A DNA stretch of 55,100 bases from Ignavibacteria bacterium UBA2360 (lineage in GTDB: Bacteria > Bacteroidota > Ignavibacteria > Tepidaquicellales > OLB5). The notes under the pieces are model-generated. The model saw only the letters and a program-made list of their open reading frames with translations. It was not told the origin of the DNA and ran no database searches. The stretch is taken from the NCBI GenBank assembly GCA_002344125.1, contig DDTQ01000008.1, forward strand, positions 73,877 to 128,976, read 5' to 3'. A program made the position numbers and the translations under genes. Of the stretch, positions 16,584-24,128 are shown one piece after another. Position 1 is the first letter of the stretch. Each line of letters starts with the position of its first letter.

Positions 16584-17429
16584 TACCACATAATATGAAG
16601 TTACATTTGTGATTTCTTTTATATCAATTGTTCCCAATATATGCCCGAATTCATTTGTTACCGTTGCGTCATTCATAAGTAAAAAATTCCTGATTTTTCC
16701 GTGTTTTGTATAATATTGGTAACTTTCCATGTTATCAATGGTTGACCATTTGAATTCAGTTTTAATACTGCTCAATGTTATATTCCCAACACTAACATTT
16801 TCAAAATTGAGGTATCTTTTGGTCAGGATACTCTGAGCGAAATTTCTGTATATCCATTGATAGTTCGTAACAATTGGATATCTAAAGGCTACCGGCGCGG
16901 GATTTTCGTAAATTAAAGTATCACCGCTTTGGTTTGCTCCGCTGATTCTGCAGGATGCGATCAGTTCACTTATTGAACTGAACGTTCTATCTCCGTGTTT
17001 AATGAAGGGCCGCTTGCCGGATCTGGGGAAGATGCTTGCGGAAGTTTGCATTGAATATGCAAACTGAATTAATGCTGTATCTGAATCTATGTAATATATT
17101 CTGCTGGTGTAAGTTGAAGAATCCTGGCTATAAGTATCAATAAATTGACGCGTGGTAACGCCATTCATTAAAGTATCCTTTACAATTTTCATAATACCGC
17201 TGCCCTGTATGGGATAATCAGAAAAATAGTGAGCAATAGAATCAGGTCTGATATCCGATACAGTGGATATACTTTCGTAGTTCCAATAGTTCCCAATATC
17301 AAACGGAAACCTGAACTGTGAAGTATCAACCGCTGCAGGAACTGAATTGTTTATTGAATCTTCAGAGCTGCAGCCGCAATAAAGTGCGGCAATAAACAAC
17401 ATCAGCGGAACAAATTTTAAAGGTCTCAT
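16569..17429 (-). CDS. Lipoprotein, paralogue of the upstream gene
   Basis: A 286-residue putative lipoprotein: hydrophobic signal LKFVPLMLFIAALYCGC with the acylated cysteine followed by SSEDS. The mature region begins VDTSQFRFPFDIGNYWNYES, a DIGNxWxY pattern found in many Bacteroidota outer-membrane lipoproteins. It is the same family as the gene at 17442-18287 (shared VDTS-F-FPF-IG-WNY, RPDS--YYF--YP, and a similar ending), so the two form a tandem duplication. Function unknown. Confidence 0.72.
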   Translation of the reverse strand: MRPLKFVPLMLFIAALYCGCSSEDSINNSVPAAVDTSQFRFPFDIGNYWNYESISTVSDIRPDSIAHYFSDYPIQGSGIMKIVKDTLMNGVTTRQFIDTYSQDSSTYTSRIYYIDSDTALIQFAYSMQTSASIFPRSGKRPFIKHGDRTFSSISELIASCRISGANQSGDTLIYENPAPVAFRYPIVTNYQWIYRNFAQSILTKRYLNFENVSVGNITLSSIKTEFKWSTIDNMESYQYYTKHGKIRNFLLMNDATVTNEFGHILGTIDIKEITNVTSYYVVEKMP

Positions 17430-17441
17430 ATTTTTTGTTTT

Positions 17442-18287
17442 TTAAGGCGCAGTTATATTAAACGAAGTAACATTGTATATTTCACGGTTATCGTAATGAC
17501 CTATCGTGAAGCCAAGCTGATTCTTTAAGGCAGTATTCTGAAACAGGTAGTTTCTCTTCATTTGACCGTACCTGGAATAATAATCGTACAGTATCCAGCT
17601 GCTGTTGTTAGACCAGATCCTTTGGGTCTGAATTACAGGAATCACAGATGTATCTAGCCGGTAATTTTCCCATGAAATATATCTTTTGGAAATGTTCGCC
17701 GAGCCCAGATCAAATGTGATCCACTGGGTATTTTTCAAGACCGGGTATTTTAGTGCAATTACCACAGGATTTAATACAAAGAAAGTATCAGATACTGCCG
17801 GGTGTTCCAGCCCTAATGCATGCATCCCTTCCGGAGCGCCAAACGGCAAGTTTACTTTACGGAACGGAAACGAAGCCGAGGTAGAACCTCTGTAACCGTA
17901 ACAAACCAATGAATTTTCGCTCTGTGTATAATAGTACCTGCTGGCAGTGGTATCATTCCCAAGTATCAATCTGTCATATATTACTCTCGCAGGACCTCCT
18001 ATCTGTACTACTGTATCATACAATATCTCAGTGTATCCGTATCCTGTGAGCGGGTATGAATTGAAATAATACCTGACCGAATCCGGCCTTACATTTTCGG
18101 CAGATACGGTCAAAGTGTAATTCCAGCTGGAGCCGATTGTAAACGGATACTGAAAGTCTGATGTATCAACCGCCTCCGGCGGTGGGGTATTAGTTACAGC
18201 ATCATCGCTGCCGCATGATGATATTAATAGTACCGAAAATGAAATTATTATGAAGGACTGGATGAAGTAAGTGAGTTTTTTGCGCAT
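17442..18287 (-). CDS. Lipoprotein, first of a tandem paralogue pair
   Basis: A 281-residue putative lipoprotein with signal FIIISFSVLLISSCGSDD (lipobox ISSC). The mature part has VDTSDFQYPFTIGSSWNY and RPDSVRYYFNSYPLTGYGYTEI, lining up with the gene downstream at 16569-17429 over the whole length. The spacing between the two is 12 bases, so they are probably co-transcribed. Function unknown; the two may bind related ligands. Confidence 0.72.
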   Translation of the reverse strand: MRKKLTYFIQSFIIISFSVLLISSCGSDDAVTNTPPPEAVDTSDFQYPFTIGSSWNYTLTVSAENVRPDSVRYYFNSYPLTGYGYTEILYDTVVQIGGPARVIYDRLILGNDTTASRYYYTQSENSLVCYGYRGSTSASFPFRKVNLPFGAPEGMHALGLEHPAVSDTFFVLNPVVIALKYPVLKNTQWITFDLGSANISKRYISWENYRLDTSVIPVIQTQRIWSNNSSWILYDYYSRYGQMKRNYLFQNTALKNQLGFTIGHYDNREIYNVTSFNITAP

Positions 18288-18304
18288 TATATATTTTAAT
18301 TGTC

Positions 18305-18333
18305 AAAGCCTGTTATATTATATAACAGGCTTT
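18305..18333 (-). terminator. Hairpin terminator downstream of the LysM gene
   Basis: AAAGCCTGTTATA (18305-18317), loop TTA, TATAACAGGCTTT (18321-18333): a perfect 13-bp stem 10 bases past the stop of the LysM gene on the minus strand. The stem ends in TTT on both strands. Confidence 0.65.
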
Positions 18334-18343
18334 AGTTAAATAC

Positions 18344-18571
18344 TTACGGAATAATTAATTCCTGTCCGATCTGAATTTTATCGGGGTCGGAAAGCTTATC
18401 AGTATTGGCGTTGAATATATCCATATACTTACCTGCATCGCCGTAATACTCTTTTGCTATTTTGCTGAGTGTATCACCTGACTGCACTATGTAAGTGCGT
18501 TCGGTTTTTCCTGCTCCTCCTGCTGCGCCTTCCATTCCCGCGCCGCCTGCAATTCCTTCTTCGTTAAACAT
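18344..18571 (-). CDS. Small LysM-domain protein
   Basis: 75 residues. A Gly/Ala/Glu-rich N-terminus (GIAGGAGMEGAAGGAG) precedes one complete LysM domain (YIVQSGDTLSKIAKEYYGDA, IFNANTDKLSDPDKIQIGQELIIP). LysM binds peptidoglycan-like glycans. There is no signal peptide, as in YgaU/XkdP-like small LysM proteins. It lies 27 bases downstream of a PorV/PorQ-type gene, with its own terminator after it. Confidence 0.85.
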   Translation of the reverse strand: MFNEEGIAGGAGMEGAAGGAGKTERTYIVQSGDTLSKIAKEYYGDAGKYMDIFNANTDKLSDPDKIQIGQELIIP

Positions 18572-18598
18572 TTTTGTTTTCTCCTTATTATATAAATG

Positions 18599-19555
18599 TT
18601 AATTAAAAATATACCCCAAATTTACCCTGTGTGTGCTGCCAACTTTGCCAAGTGAGTTCAGTGAATAATCGAATACATACTTTTCTGCGAAGCGGATACC
18701 CAAGCCGGTTGAAAATCCTGAAATACCCAGCGATGTACCAAGTTTCATATCCTGGCGGCTTTCATTATCATATCCTAAGCGTGCAGAAACATAATCACTG
18801 AAAATGAACTCAGCCCCGATAGAAAACGCCTTGAAGTGCTGAACGAGCTTTTCGCGGCTTTCATTAAGCTTGGCAAAAGTTACATTAAGCCTTACAGGTG
18901 TATGCTCAAGCCTCTTTGATACTCCCACGCGAATATCAAGCGGAAGCTTTTCTTTTGTGCTGATGTATGAGCTTAATTGAGCGCCAAGATTCAGCACACC
19001 AAAGCTCAGCGAGAGCTGCGAAGCAGGCATGTGATACTGCATTCCAAAATCCATTGCAATGGCTGATGATTTATATTCCGCAATACCTGAGTATATATAC
19101 TTTATGGTAATTCCGTAATTGATCTTCTCGTAAATGTAATTACCATAACCAACGGAGACCATCAGGTCGTTGGCATTGAAAGTTTCGCCGGTTGGTGTAC
19201 CCGTTTCATCGGCTCTATCAAATGAACCGTAATCAAAATACTTCACGCCGATGCCGAACCAGCCAAGATCTTTATACTTCTGCGCGTAAGCAAGTGTGCC
19301 GAAGTTCATATCGAGCAGGTATTTGCCGAAACCGGCTGAGACTTTGTTGTTTGTAATTGTGCTTAAGCTTCCCGGGTTGTAAAACATCGCATTGGGGTCA
19401 TCTGTGTAAGTATCAAACGCGCCTGCAAGTGATGAAGCTTTTGCCCCGGTCTCTACTCTCAAAAAATCAAATGCCGGAATTTCTGACTGCGCAAAGACAT
19501 TCATAAAAACCGGTGAAGCGAAAAATAAGGCGAAGAAAACAAGTTTTTTAAGCAT
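18599..19555 (-). CDS. PorV/PorQ family outer membrane protein
   Basis: 318 residues: signal peptide FFALFFASPVFMNVFAQ, then FLRVETGAKASSLAGAFDTY and TDDPNAMFYNPGSLS, the PorV/PorQ entry motif, followed by a beta-barrel (alternating aromatic/Gly strands) that ends in a terminal aromatic strand HRVNLGYIFN. PorV shuttles T9SS cargo at the outer membrane and PorQ works with PorZ; the many T9SS-domain proteins in this window fit. Which paralogue it is cannot be settled by eye. It is followed by LysM. Confidence 0.85.
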   Translation of the reverse strand: MLKKLVFFALFFASPVFMNVFAQSEIPAFDFLRVETGAKASSLAGAFDTYTDDPNAMFYNPGSLSTITNNKVSAGFGKYLLDMNFGTLAYAQKYKDLGWFGIGVKYFDYGSFDRADETGTPTGETFNANDLMVSVGYGNYIYEKINYGITIKYIYSGIAEYKSSAIAMDFGMQYHMPASQLSLSFGVLNLGAQLSSYISTKEKLPLDIRVGVSKRLEHTPVRLNVTFAKLNESREKLVQHFKAFSIGAEFIFSDYVSARLGYDNESRQDMKLGTSLGISGFSTGLGIRFAEKYVFDYSLNSLGKVGSTHRVNLGYIFN

Positions 19556-19634
19556 TTTTTATTGATTTTTAGGTTATTGCTTAGAATTTAAGCTAAAAAA
19601 GTAGATTTTTTCGGGGATTTTTTCAGTTAGTTTA

Positions 19635-19928
19635 TTATAATATCTCAAATTTATCGTATTTCTTTTTAAAGTCAAGCCACTCTACTTTGCAGGTTTTTAC
19701 CATTGCGCCCGTGGGACCTTTGCCAGCTTTTTCAAGCAATGCGTCAAGGAATTCGCGCCTGCCTTCGGCGGTGATCTCAACTTCGCCCGAAAACAGGTTT
19801 TTGGCGTAGCCCGTAATATCCAGGCTATCAGCAAAGCGCGCTATGAAATAGCGGTAGCCTACGCCCTGCACCCGCCCTGAAACAATAATTTTAACCGCAC
19901 TGTACTGGATATAGTTCATATTACGCAA
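19635..19928 (-). CDS. acyP: Acylphosphatase
   Basis: 97 residues, the usual acylphosphatase length, which hydrolyses acyl phosphates such as 1,3-bisphosphoglycerate or carbamoyl phosphate. The active-site loop GRVQGVGYRYF carries the phosphate-binding arginine, and the second signature GYAKNLFSGEVEI holds the catalytic asparagine. The start is ATG 19928, with an internal ATG three codons later. It stands between intergenic stretches and is likely its own unit. Confidence 0.94.
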   Translation of the reverse strand: MRNMNYIQYSAVKIIVSGRVQGVGYRYFIARFADSLDITGYAKNLFSGEVEITAEGRREFLDALLEKAGKGPTGAMVKTCKVEWLDFKKKYDKFEIL

Positions 19929-20221
19929 TTTAAATAAAATGAATTGAAGTTAGTAAGTAAAAGGGGAGTAAGACTTAAATAGGAAATAATTTGTCTCTTC
20001 CTGGAACTGCATCTTGCTCACTAAGAGAATCAAAAGCATTTAATCACAGAGTACACAGAGAACACAGAGGTTTTTGTCTATCATTTGTTTGGTTTAGCAT
20101 ACCTCTATGGTGCCTGAAGCAACTTCGCTTCGCTTTCAACCCCGAAAGAGTGTGGTTTTTGCAGAATTGAAGCAGGTAATTTTGTGCAAAGCAAAAAAAT
20201 GGTATTAGTGAAGTAAAGTAG
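19929..20221. other. Intergenic stretch with CACAGAG triplet repeat
   Basis: No gene seen. It contains three 9-base units CACAGAGTA-CACAGAGAA-CACAGAGGT (20045-20071), a motif I have often met as a relic in bacterial intergenic DNA. It also holds a short pyrimidine-rich run at 20102-20145. The 3' side leads into the terminator of the transporter gene. Confidence 0.45.
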
Positions 20222-20260
20222 AATACTCATCGGATGACTTTAAGTCATCCGATGAGTATT
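20222..20260 (-). terminator. Long perfect hairpin overlapping the transporter's last codons
   Basis: AATACTCATCGGATGACTT (20222-20240) and AAGTCATCCGATGAGTATT (20242-20260) are exact inverted repeats around one base. The minus-strand gene ends inside it: its last codons (Arg-Met-Thr-stop) are part of the stem. It probably terminates transcription on the minus strand, but the T-run beyond it is weak. Confidence 0.65.
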
Positions 20261-21121
20261 GTTTCCTCTAAAATACTCATACGTCTCAGAAAATAAGATG
20301 CCCGCAACCATTATTCCGCCGCCTAATAGCTGCCAGGGCGAAAAATGTTCGTTAATGAAAATTACCGCAAGCAGCACTGCCGCGGGCTGTTCCCATGTAT
20401 AAATAATGCTCGCCCGTATGGGCGTTGTATCCTTCTGAAACCTGTTAAGCAATATGGTTGTAACAAATGTCGCCAGAATGCCCATATACAATAATGATAA
20501 TATTTCGTTCTGCGTAAATGCTATGGCTGAGAAGTCTTCAAAAATCATTCCCGTACCGCCCGCCGCGATCACAACAAACCAAAGCTGAATAAATATCAGC
20601 GTAATTATATCATATTTGTTGGTATATACATCAACGTAAATAATGTAAAATGCCCATGCGAAAGCGCAGAACATTGTGATAAGGTCACCGATATTAAGCC
20701 CCTTAACATCAGGTTGCGTAAGCAGGTATAATCCCCCAAGCACGACTGCTACACCAATCCAGTTTTCTATGTGAACTTTCTTTTTAACAACAGCGTACTG
20801 CGCAAAGGGGACAATGAGTATTGTAATGCCTGTAATTAAGGCGGAGTTTGACGCGGTGGTGTATATCATGCCGATGGTCTGTGTGCAGAATCCCACATAC
20901 TGGAAAAACCCAAGCAATAAGCCGGCTTTTATAATACCGGGAGAGGTGAATTTAAGTCGGTTGAAAAATATTAGTGTAAACAGCAATGCGCCAATAAGGA
21001 ATCTTATCCCCACAAAATAGAACGGGGGAATTGTAGCCATTGAAATTTTTACTATGGGGAAAGTGCCTGCCCAGATGGTGGCAGTGAGAAATAAAAGCAG
21101 CTCTGCTTTATATCGCTTCAA
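20240..21121 (-). CDS. DMT-superfamily (EamA) transporter
   Basis: 293 residues with about ten hydrophobic helices arranged as two EamA repeats, the drug/metabolite transporter architecture. Diagnostic stretches are TATIWAGTFPIVKI, FVGIRFLIGALLF, TIGMIYTTASNSALITG and, in the second half, STYTWEQPAA-like YTWEQPAAVLLAVIFINEHF. It exports or imports an unknown small metabolite across the inner membrane. The start at ATG 21121 is 9 bases after the UbiA-family gene, so it is probably in the same unit. The C-terminus is encoded by a palindrome. Confidence 0.88.
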   Translation of the reverse strand: MKRYKAELLLFLTATIWAGTFPIVKISMATIPPFYFVGIRFLIGALLFTLIFFNRLKFTSPGIIKAGLLLGFFQYVGFCTQTIGMIYTTASNSALITGITILIVPFAQYAVVKKKVHIENWIGVAVVLGGLYLLTQPDVKGLNIGDLITMFCAFAWAFYIIYVDVYTNKYDIITLIFIQLWFVVIAAGGTGMIFEDFSAIAFTQNEILSLLYMGILATFVTTILLNRFQKDTTPIRASIIYTWEQPAAVLLAVIFINEHFSPWQLLGGGIMVAGILFSETYEYFRGNNTHRMT

Positions 21122-21130
21122 TTGGGAATA

Positions 21131-22051
21131 TTATGGATAAAGTTTCTGCAGAAGCTGGGGAAGGTACGGTATGCTTTGCCTGTATATAATAAGAATTGAA
21201 AACACGAACCACGCCAGCACATCAAGAATGATTGGAATATCTTTGGTTACTATAGAAGTTGGTGACTCACCCAAATTCTTCTGATGCATCAGGTACATAT
21301 ATCGGAATATGCCGTATATCACAAACGGTGTGGTGTAAATGAGTTTTTCTGTGCCAAATGTGGCAACCGTTCTTTCGGATACTGTGTACAGCGCGTATGA
21401 AATTATCGTTCCCGCTGCGGCGATGGTGTTTATCTGGTCGGCAAATTCAACGGAATACTCTTTTAAAACCTTGCGCTGCTTATCGATGTTTTCTTTGTTC
21501 ACAATTTGAGATAGCTCGCTGCGGCGTTTTGATATTGCAAGGAAAAGTGAAATAAATATCGTGGTAAGTATCATCCAGCTTGATACTGATACGCCTATAG
21601 CGGCTGCGCCGCCAAGTACACGCAGCATAAACCCGAACGATATAAAAAATACATCAAGCAGCACTATTGACTTCGCTTTTAATGAATAGAGAAGGTTTGT
21701 AATAAGATATAGTACTATTACAAAAGAAAATACCGGACTTTGAAATACCAATCCCACTGCAATTCCCGCAATAATAATCACAAGGAAGACCATCGCCTGT
21801 TTTACGCTAACTTCCCCTGATGCTATAGGACGGTATTTTTTCTTGGGGTGGACCCTGTCGCTTTCAACATCCATGATATCATTTATGATATACACAGCGC
21901 TTGAAGCAAGCGAAAATATTATAAATGCCGCAAGTGAGGGTATCACATATTCCAGATGGAATATGTGGCGTGAAAATAGCAGCGGAGCAAAAACGAAAAA
22001 GTTTTTGATCCATTGTTTGGGGCGAATAAGTTTAAAAAGGTGAATTATCAT
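21131..22051 (-). CDS. UbiA-family decaprenyl-phosphate phosphoribosyltransferase
   Basis: 306 residues of the UbiA prenyltransferase superfamily with about eight or nine helices. RPKQWIKNFFVFAPLLFS at the N-terminus and NDIMDVESDRVHPKKKYRPI (NxxxDxxxD metal site) mark the subgroup that joins polyprenyl phosphate to phosphoribose. In mycobacteria this makes decaprenyl-phosphoryl-ribose, the precursor of the arabinose donor. The second Asp-rich site usual in UbiA is not obvious. It lies 25 bases downstream of a GT-C glycosyltransferase, a natural consumer of such lipid-linked sugars. Confidence 0.87.
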   Translation of the reverse strand: MIIHLFKLIRPKQWIKNFFVFAPLLFSRHIFHLEYVIPSLAAFIIFSLASSAVYIINDIMDVESDRVHPKKKYRPIASGEVSVKQAMVFLVIIIAGIAVGLVFQSPVFSFVIVLYLITNLLYSLKAKSIVLLDVFFISFGFMLRVLGGAAAIGVSVSSWMILTTIFISLFLAISKRRSELSQIVNKENIDKQRKVLKEYSVEFADQINTIAAAGTIISYALYTVSERTVATFGTEKLIYTTPFVIYGIFRYMYLMHQKNLGESPTSIVTKDIPIILDVLAWFVFSILIIYRQSIPYLPQLLQKLYP

Positions 22052-22076
22052 TTATCAGTTATATTACAATACGATA

Positions 22077-23651
22077 TTAATTTGTGTTTTGTCCGGGGAT
22101 TTTTTTATTCAAATCGATCTTATCCCAGTTAATTTTATACACCATCATTTCAATTCCGCCGCAGATAGTGTTCTTTTCAAGTTTTTCGCTGTGCACCCGT
22201 GTGAACGCGCCGGAATAATTTGCCATAATGTACTCAAACCAATCGGGGTAGATAATTATATAGTTCACACCCTTTGCCTTCAGGAATTTAAACAGGGCCT
22301 TAGTACCATCTTCATAACTCATTTTTTGAAAACTGAAAACCTCGGGGGTTACGAGTCCTGCCATATCAACTACGTACTTCTTCGTCTTAAGTGTAATTAT
22401 CCCGATATCATTCATGCCGAAGGCGGTTTCGCCGGGCAGATTTTCATTGAGCCACTCTGCTATTTTACCCTGCTGGTTGTTGATATTTTCAACGTTCCAT
22501 CCAAGCACGGCTGCAAAAAGTACGCCACTGTTAATTGATACAACCAGTATTATGGCAATTGTCGCTTTTCTGAACAGCGTAAAGCGTTTATAACTTTTAG
22601 CTTCATAATACGCATGCAGCTTACGCAATATATATATTGCAGAGATGTTAATAAATGGAATAAGCGGAATTAAATACCTGCCATGATGCCGCCAGTTCGG
22701 CGCGATAAATGAAGAAACAAGCGGCAAAAGGAATATCCAAAGGTTCAACAACAGAAAGTTCTTATCTACTTTCTTTCTGAATGCAGCATAAATAAAATAT
22801 ACTGCGCTTATGCCCCATAATACAAAGATGACAAAATTATCTTTTATGAATATTTTTGCGGATTCTTTCAGGAATTTAATACTTGGTATATATTTGGCCG
22901 CGCCTACTTGTCCCTCGTAGGTATTTGGCAAGAATCCGCCTGTATGCATATACGAAAACAGCGGGTAGGGAAGCAGCAGCAGTACAAATATCACCCCTGA
23001 TAATACCAGCTTCGGGAAATTGCCTTTTAGTTTACCGCGCAGCAAATATAATGTAGTAAGGTAATACAAACCCGCAAGCAGGTAGGTTTCGGGACGGGTA
23101 TTGGCGGCAACACCAAGCAATACTCCCGTTAACAAAGATACCTTCCCTGTTGAGATCTCTTTTAAGTGGCTGCTGATTATCAGAATGCTCAGCAGCACAA
23201 ACAGTGTAATTTCCATTCCCGAAAGCGATGACCACAGCAGTCTGCCGGCTGCCATTGTAATAAGTGTAATTAATAGGGAATAGATGCCGTCAAATCCCAG
23301 TCTAATGCATAACTTATATAACTGAACGAGCGCCAGCAGGAAAAAAAATGAGCTGAGTAATAACGCATACGGCAATATCAGGTTTTGTGAAAATAGAAAT
23401 GGCACTGCAAGAATAATTACCCATAGCGGTGAAGTTGTTCCCGGGGTAGGCTCGCCGGGGTTATATTGATAGAAAAATCCATGCGCGAAATTTTCCGCGA
23501 AGCGGAAGTGGATCCACACATCATCAAGCGGCGCGCCAAAGCCGCCGGCTATGATGTATTCCGTTATTAAATAAGCAGCCTGTATACATATGTAAAGGAT
23601 AATTATTGTTAAAATGTGCTTATCAGTATTTTTGAATGATTGTAAAATAAT
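22077..23651 (-). CDS. GT-C type membrane glycosyltransferase
   Basis: A multi-helix membrane glycosyltransferase using a polyprenyl-phosphate sugar. The first loop reads GAPLDDVWIHFRFAENFAHG then YNPGEPTPGTTSPLW, with the paired acidic residues (DD) of GT-C enzymes. About ten helices follow, then a soluble C-terminal region (AEWLNENLPGETAFGMNDIG, VVDMAGLVTPEV). The only ATG/GTG/TTG in frame before this is a GTG at 23519 immediately after the two Asp, which would delete the catalytic loop and first helix. The open frame reaches back to an ATT at 23651 preceded by CAGGAT, giving about 524 residues. The start is inference. Paired with the UbiA-type gene. Confidence 0.75.
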   Translation of the reverse strand: MILQSFKNTDKHILTIIILYICIQAAYLITEYIIAGGFGAPLDDVWIHFRFAENFAHGFFYQYNPGEPTPGTTSPLWVIILAVPFLFSQNLILPYALLLSSFFFLLALVQLYKLCIRLGFDGIYSLLITLITMAAGRLLWSSLSGMEITLFVLLSILIISSHLKEISTGKVSLLTGVLLGVAANTRPETYLLAGLYYLTTLYLLRGKLKGNFPKLVLSGVIFVLLLLPYPLFSYMHTGGFLPNTYEGQVGAAKYIPSIKFLKESAKIFIKDNFVIFVLWGISAVYFIYAAFRKKVDKNFLLLNLWIFLLPLVSSFIAPNWRHHGRYLIPLIPFINISAIYILRKLHAYYEAKSYKRFTLFRKATIAIILVVSINSGVLFAAVLGWNVENINNQQGKIAEWLNENLPGETAFGMNDIGIITLKTKKYVVDMAGLVTPEVFSFQKMSYEDGTKALFKFLKAKGVNYIIIYPDWFEYIMANYSGAFTRVHSEKLEKNTICGGIEMMVYKINWDKIDLNKKIPGQNTN

Positions 23652-23811
23652 GTGCTGTTATCCTGTTATTTAGCCTTTAATTTAAGATATCAATAATAAT
23701 TAAAGTAAAAGTATCTCATTTGAAAGATATATTCAATTCAGAAATACCTGCAAAAACGGTTATTTTTTATAGAGGGTTTACTTGAATAGAATTTCTTTCC
23801 GCCTGAGTTCT

Positions 23812-24080
23812 GTTACTTTCTTGTGAACGATCAAGAAAGTAACCAAAGAAAAATCGCCCGCTGCTGAAAATTGCCTTACATTATTTTCGCTTTACGGGAA
23901 AATAACTTCCTCCGCTAAGGCGTTTTAAGTCCTTCGGCTCGTCCGGCTTATGCCGGACTCAAACAAATTTTGCCGTGTTCAATCTGCTCAAATAATTTCT
24001 CCGACTGCATCAGCAGTCGGTCGGCAATCTTCAAAGGCGGGAAAAGATTTTTAAAAGATTTCTTGTGGAGAATAAAAAAC
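23812..24080. repeat. Structured intergenic repeat region with three hairpins
   Basis: The 477-base gap upstream of the glycosyltransferase and downstream of the mutase holds no gene. Three perfect hairpins are present: GTTACTTTCTTG (23812-23823) with CAAGAAAGTAAC (23832-23843); GTCCGGC-ttat-GCCGGAC (23941-23958); and CCGACTGC-atca-GCAGTCGG (24001-24020). The text around them resembles a degenerate interspersed element I have met in other bacterial genomes. Confidence 0.55.
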
Positions 24081-24128
24081 CCCTCACAATTAATGGGAGG
24101 AGTAAATTAAATATTACTACATAAAATT

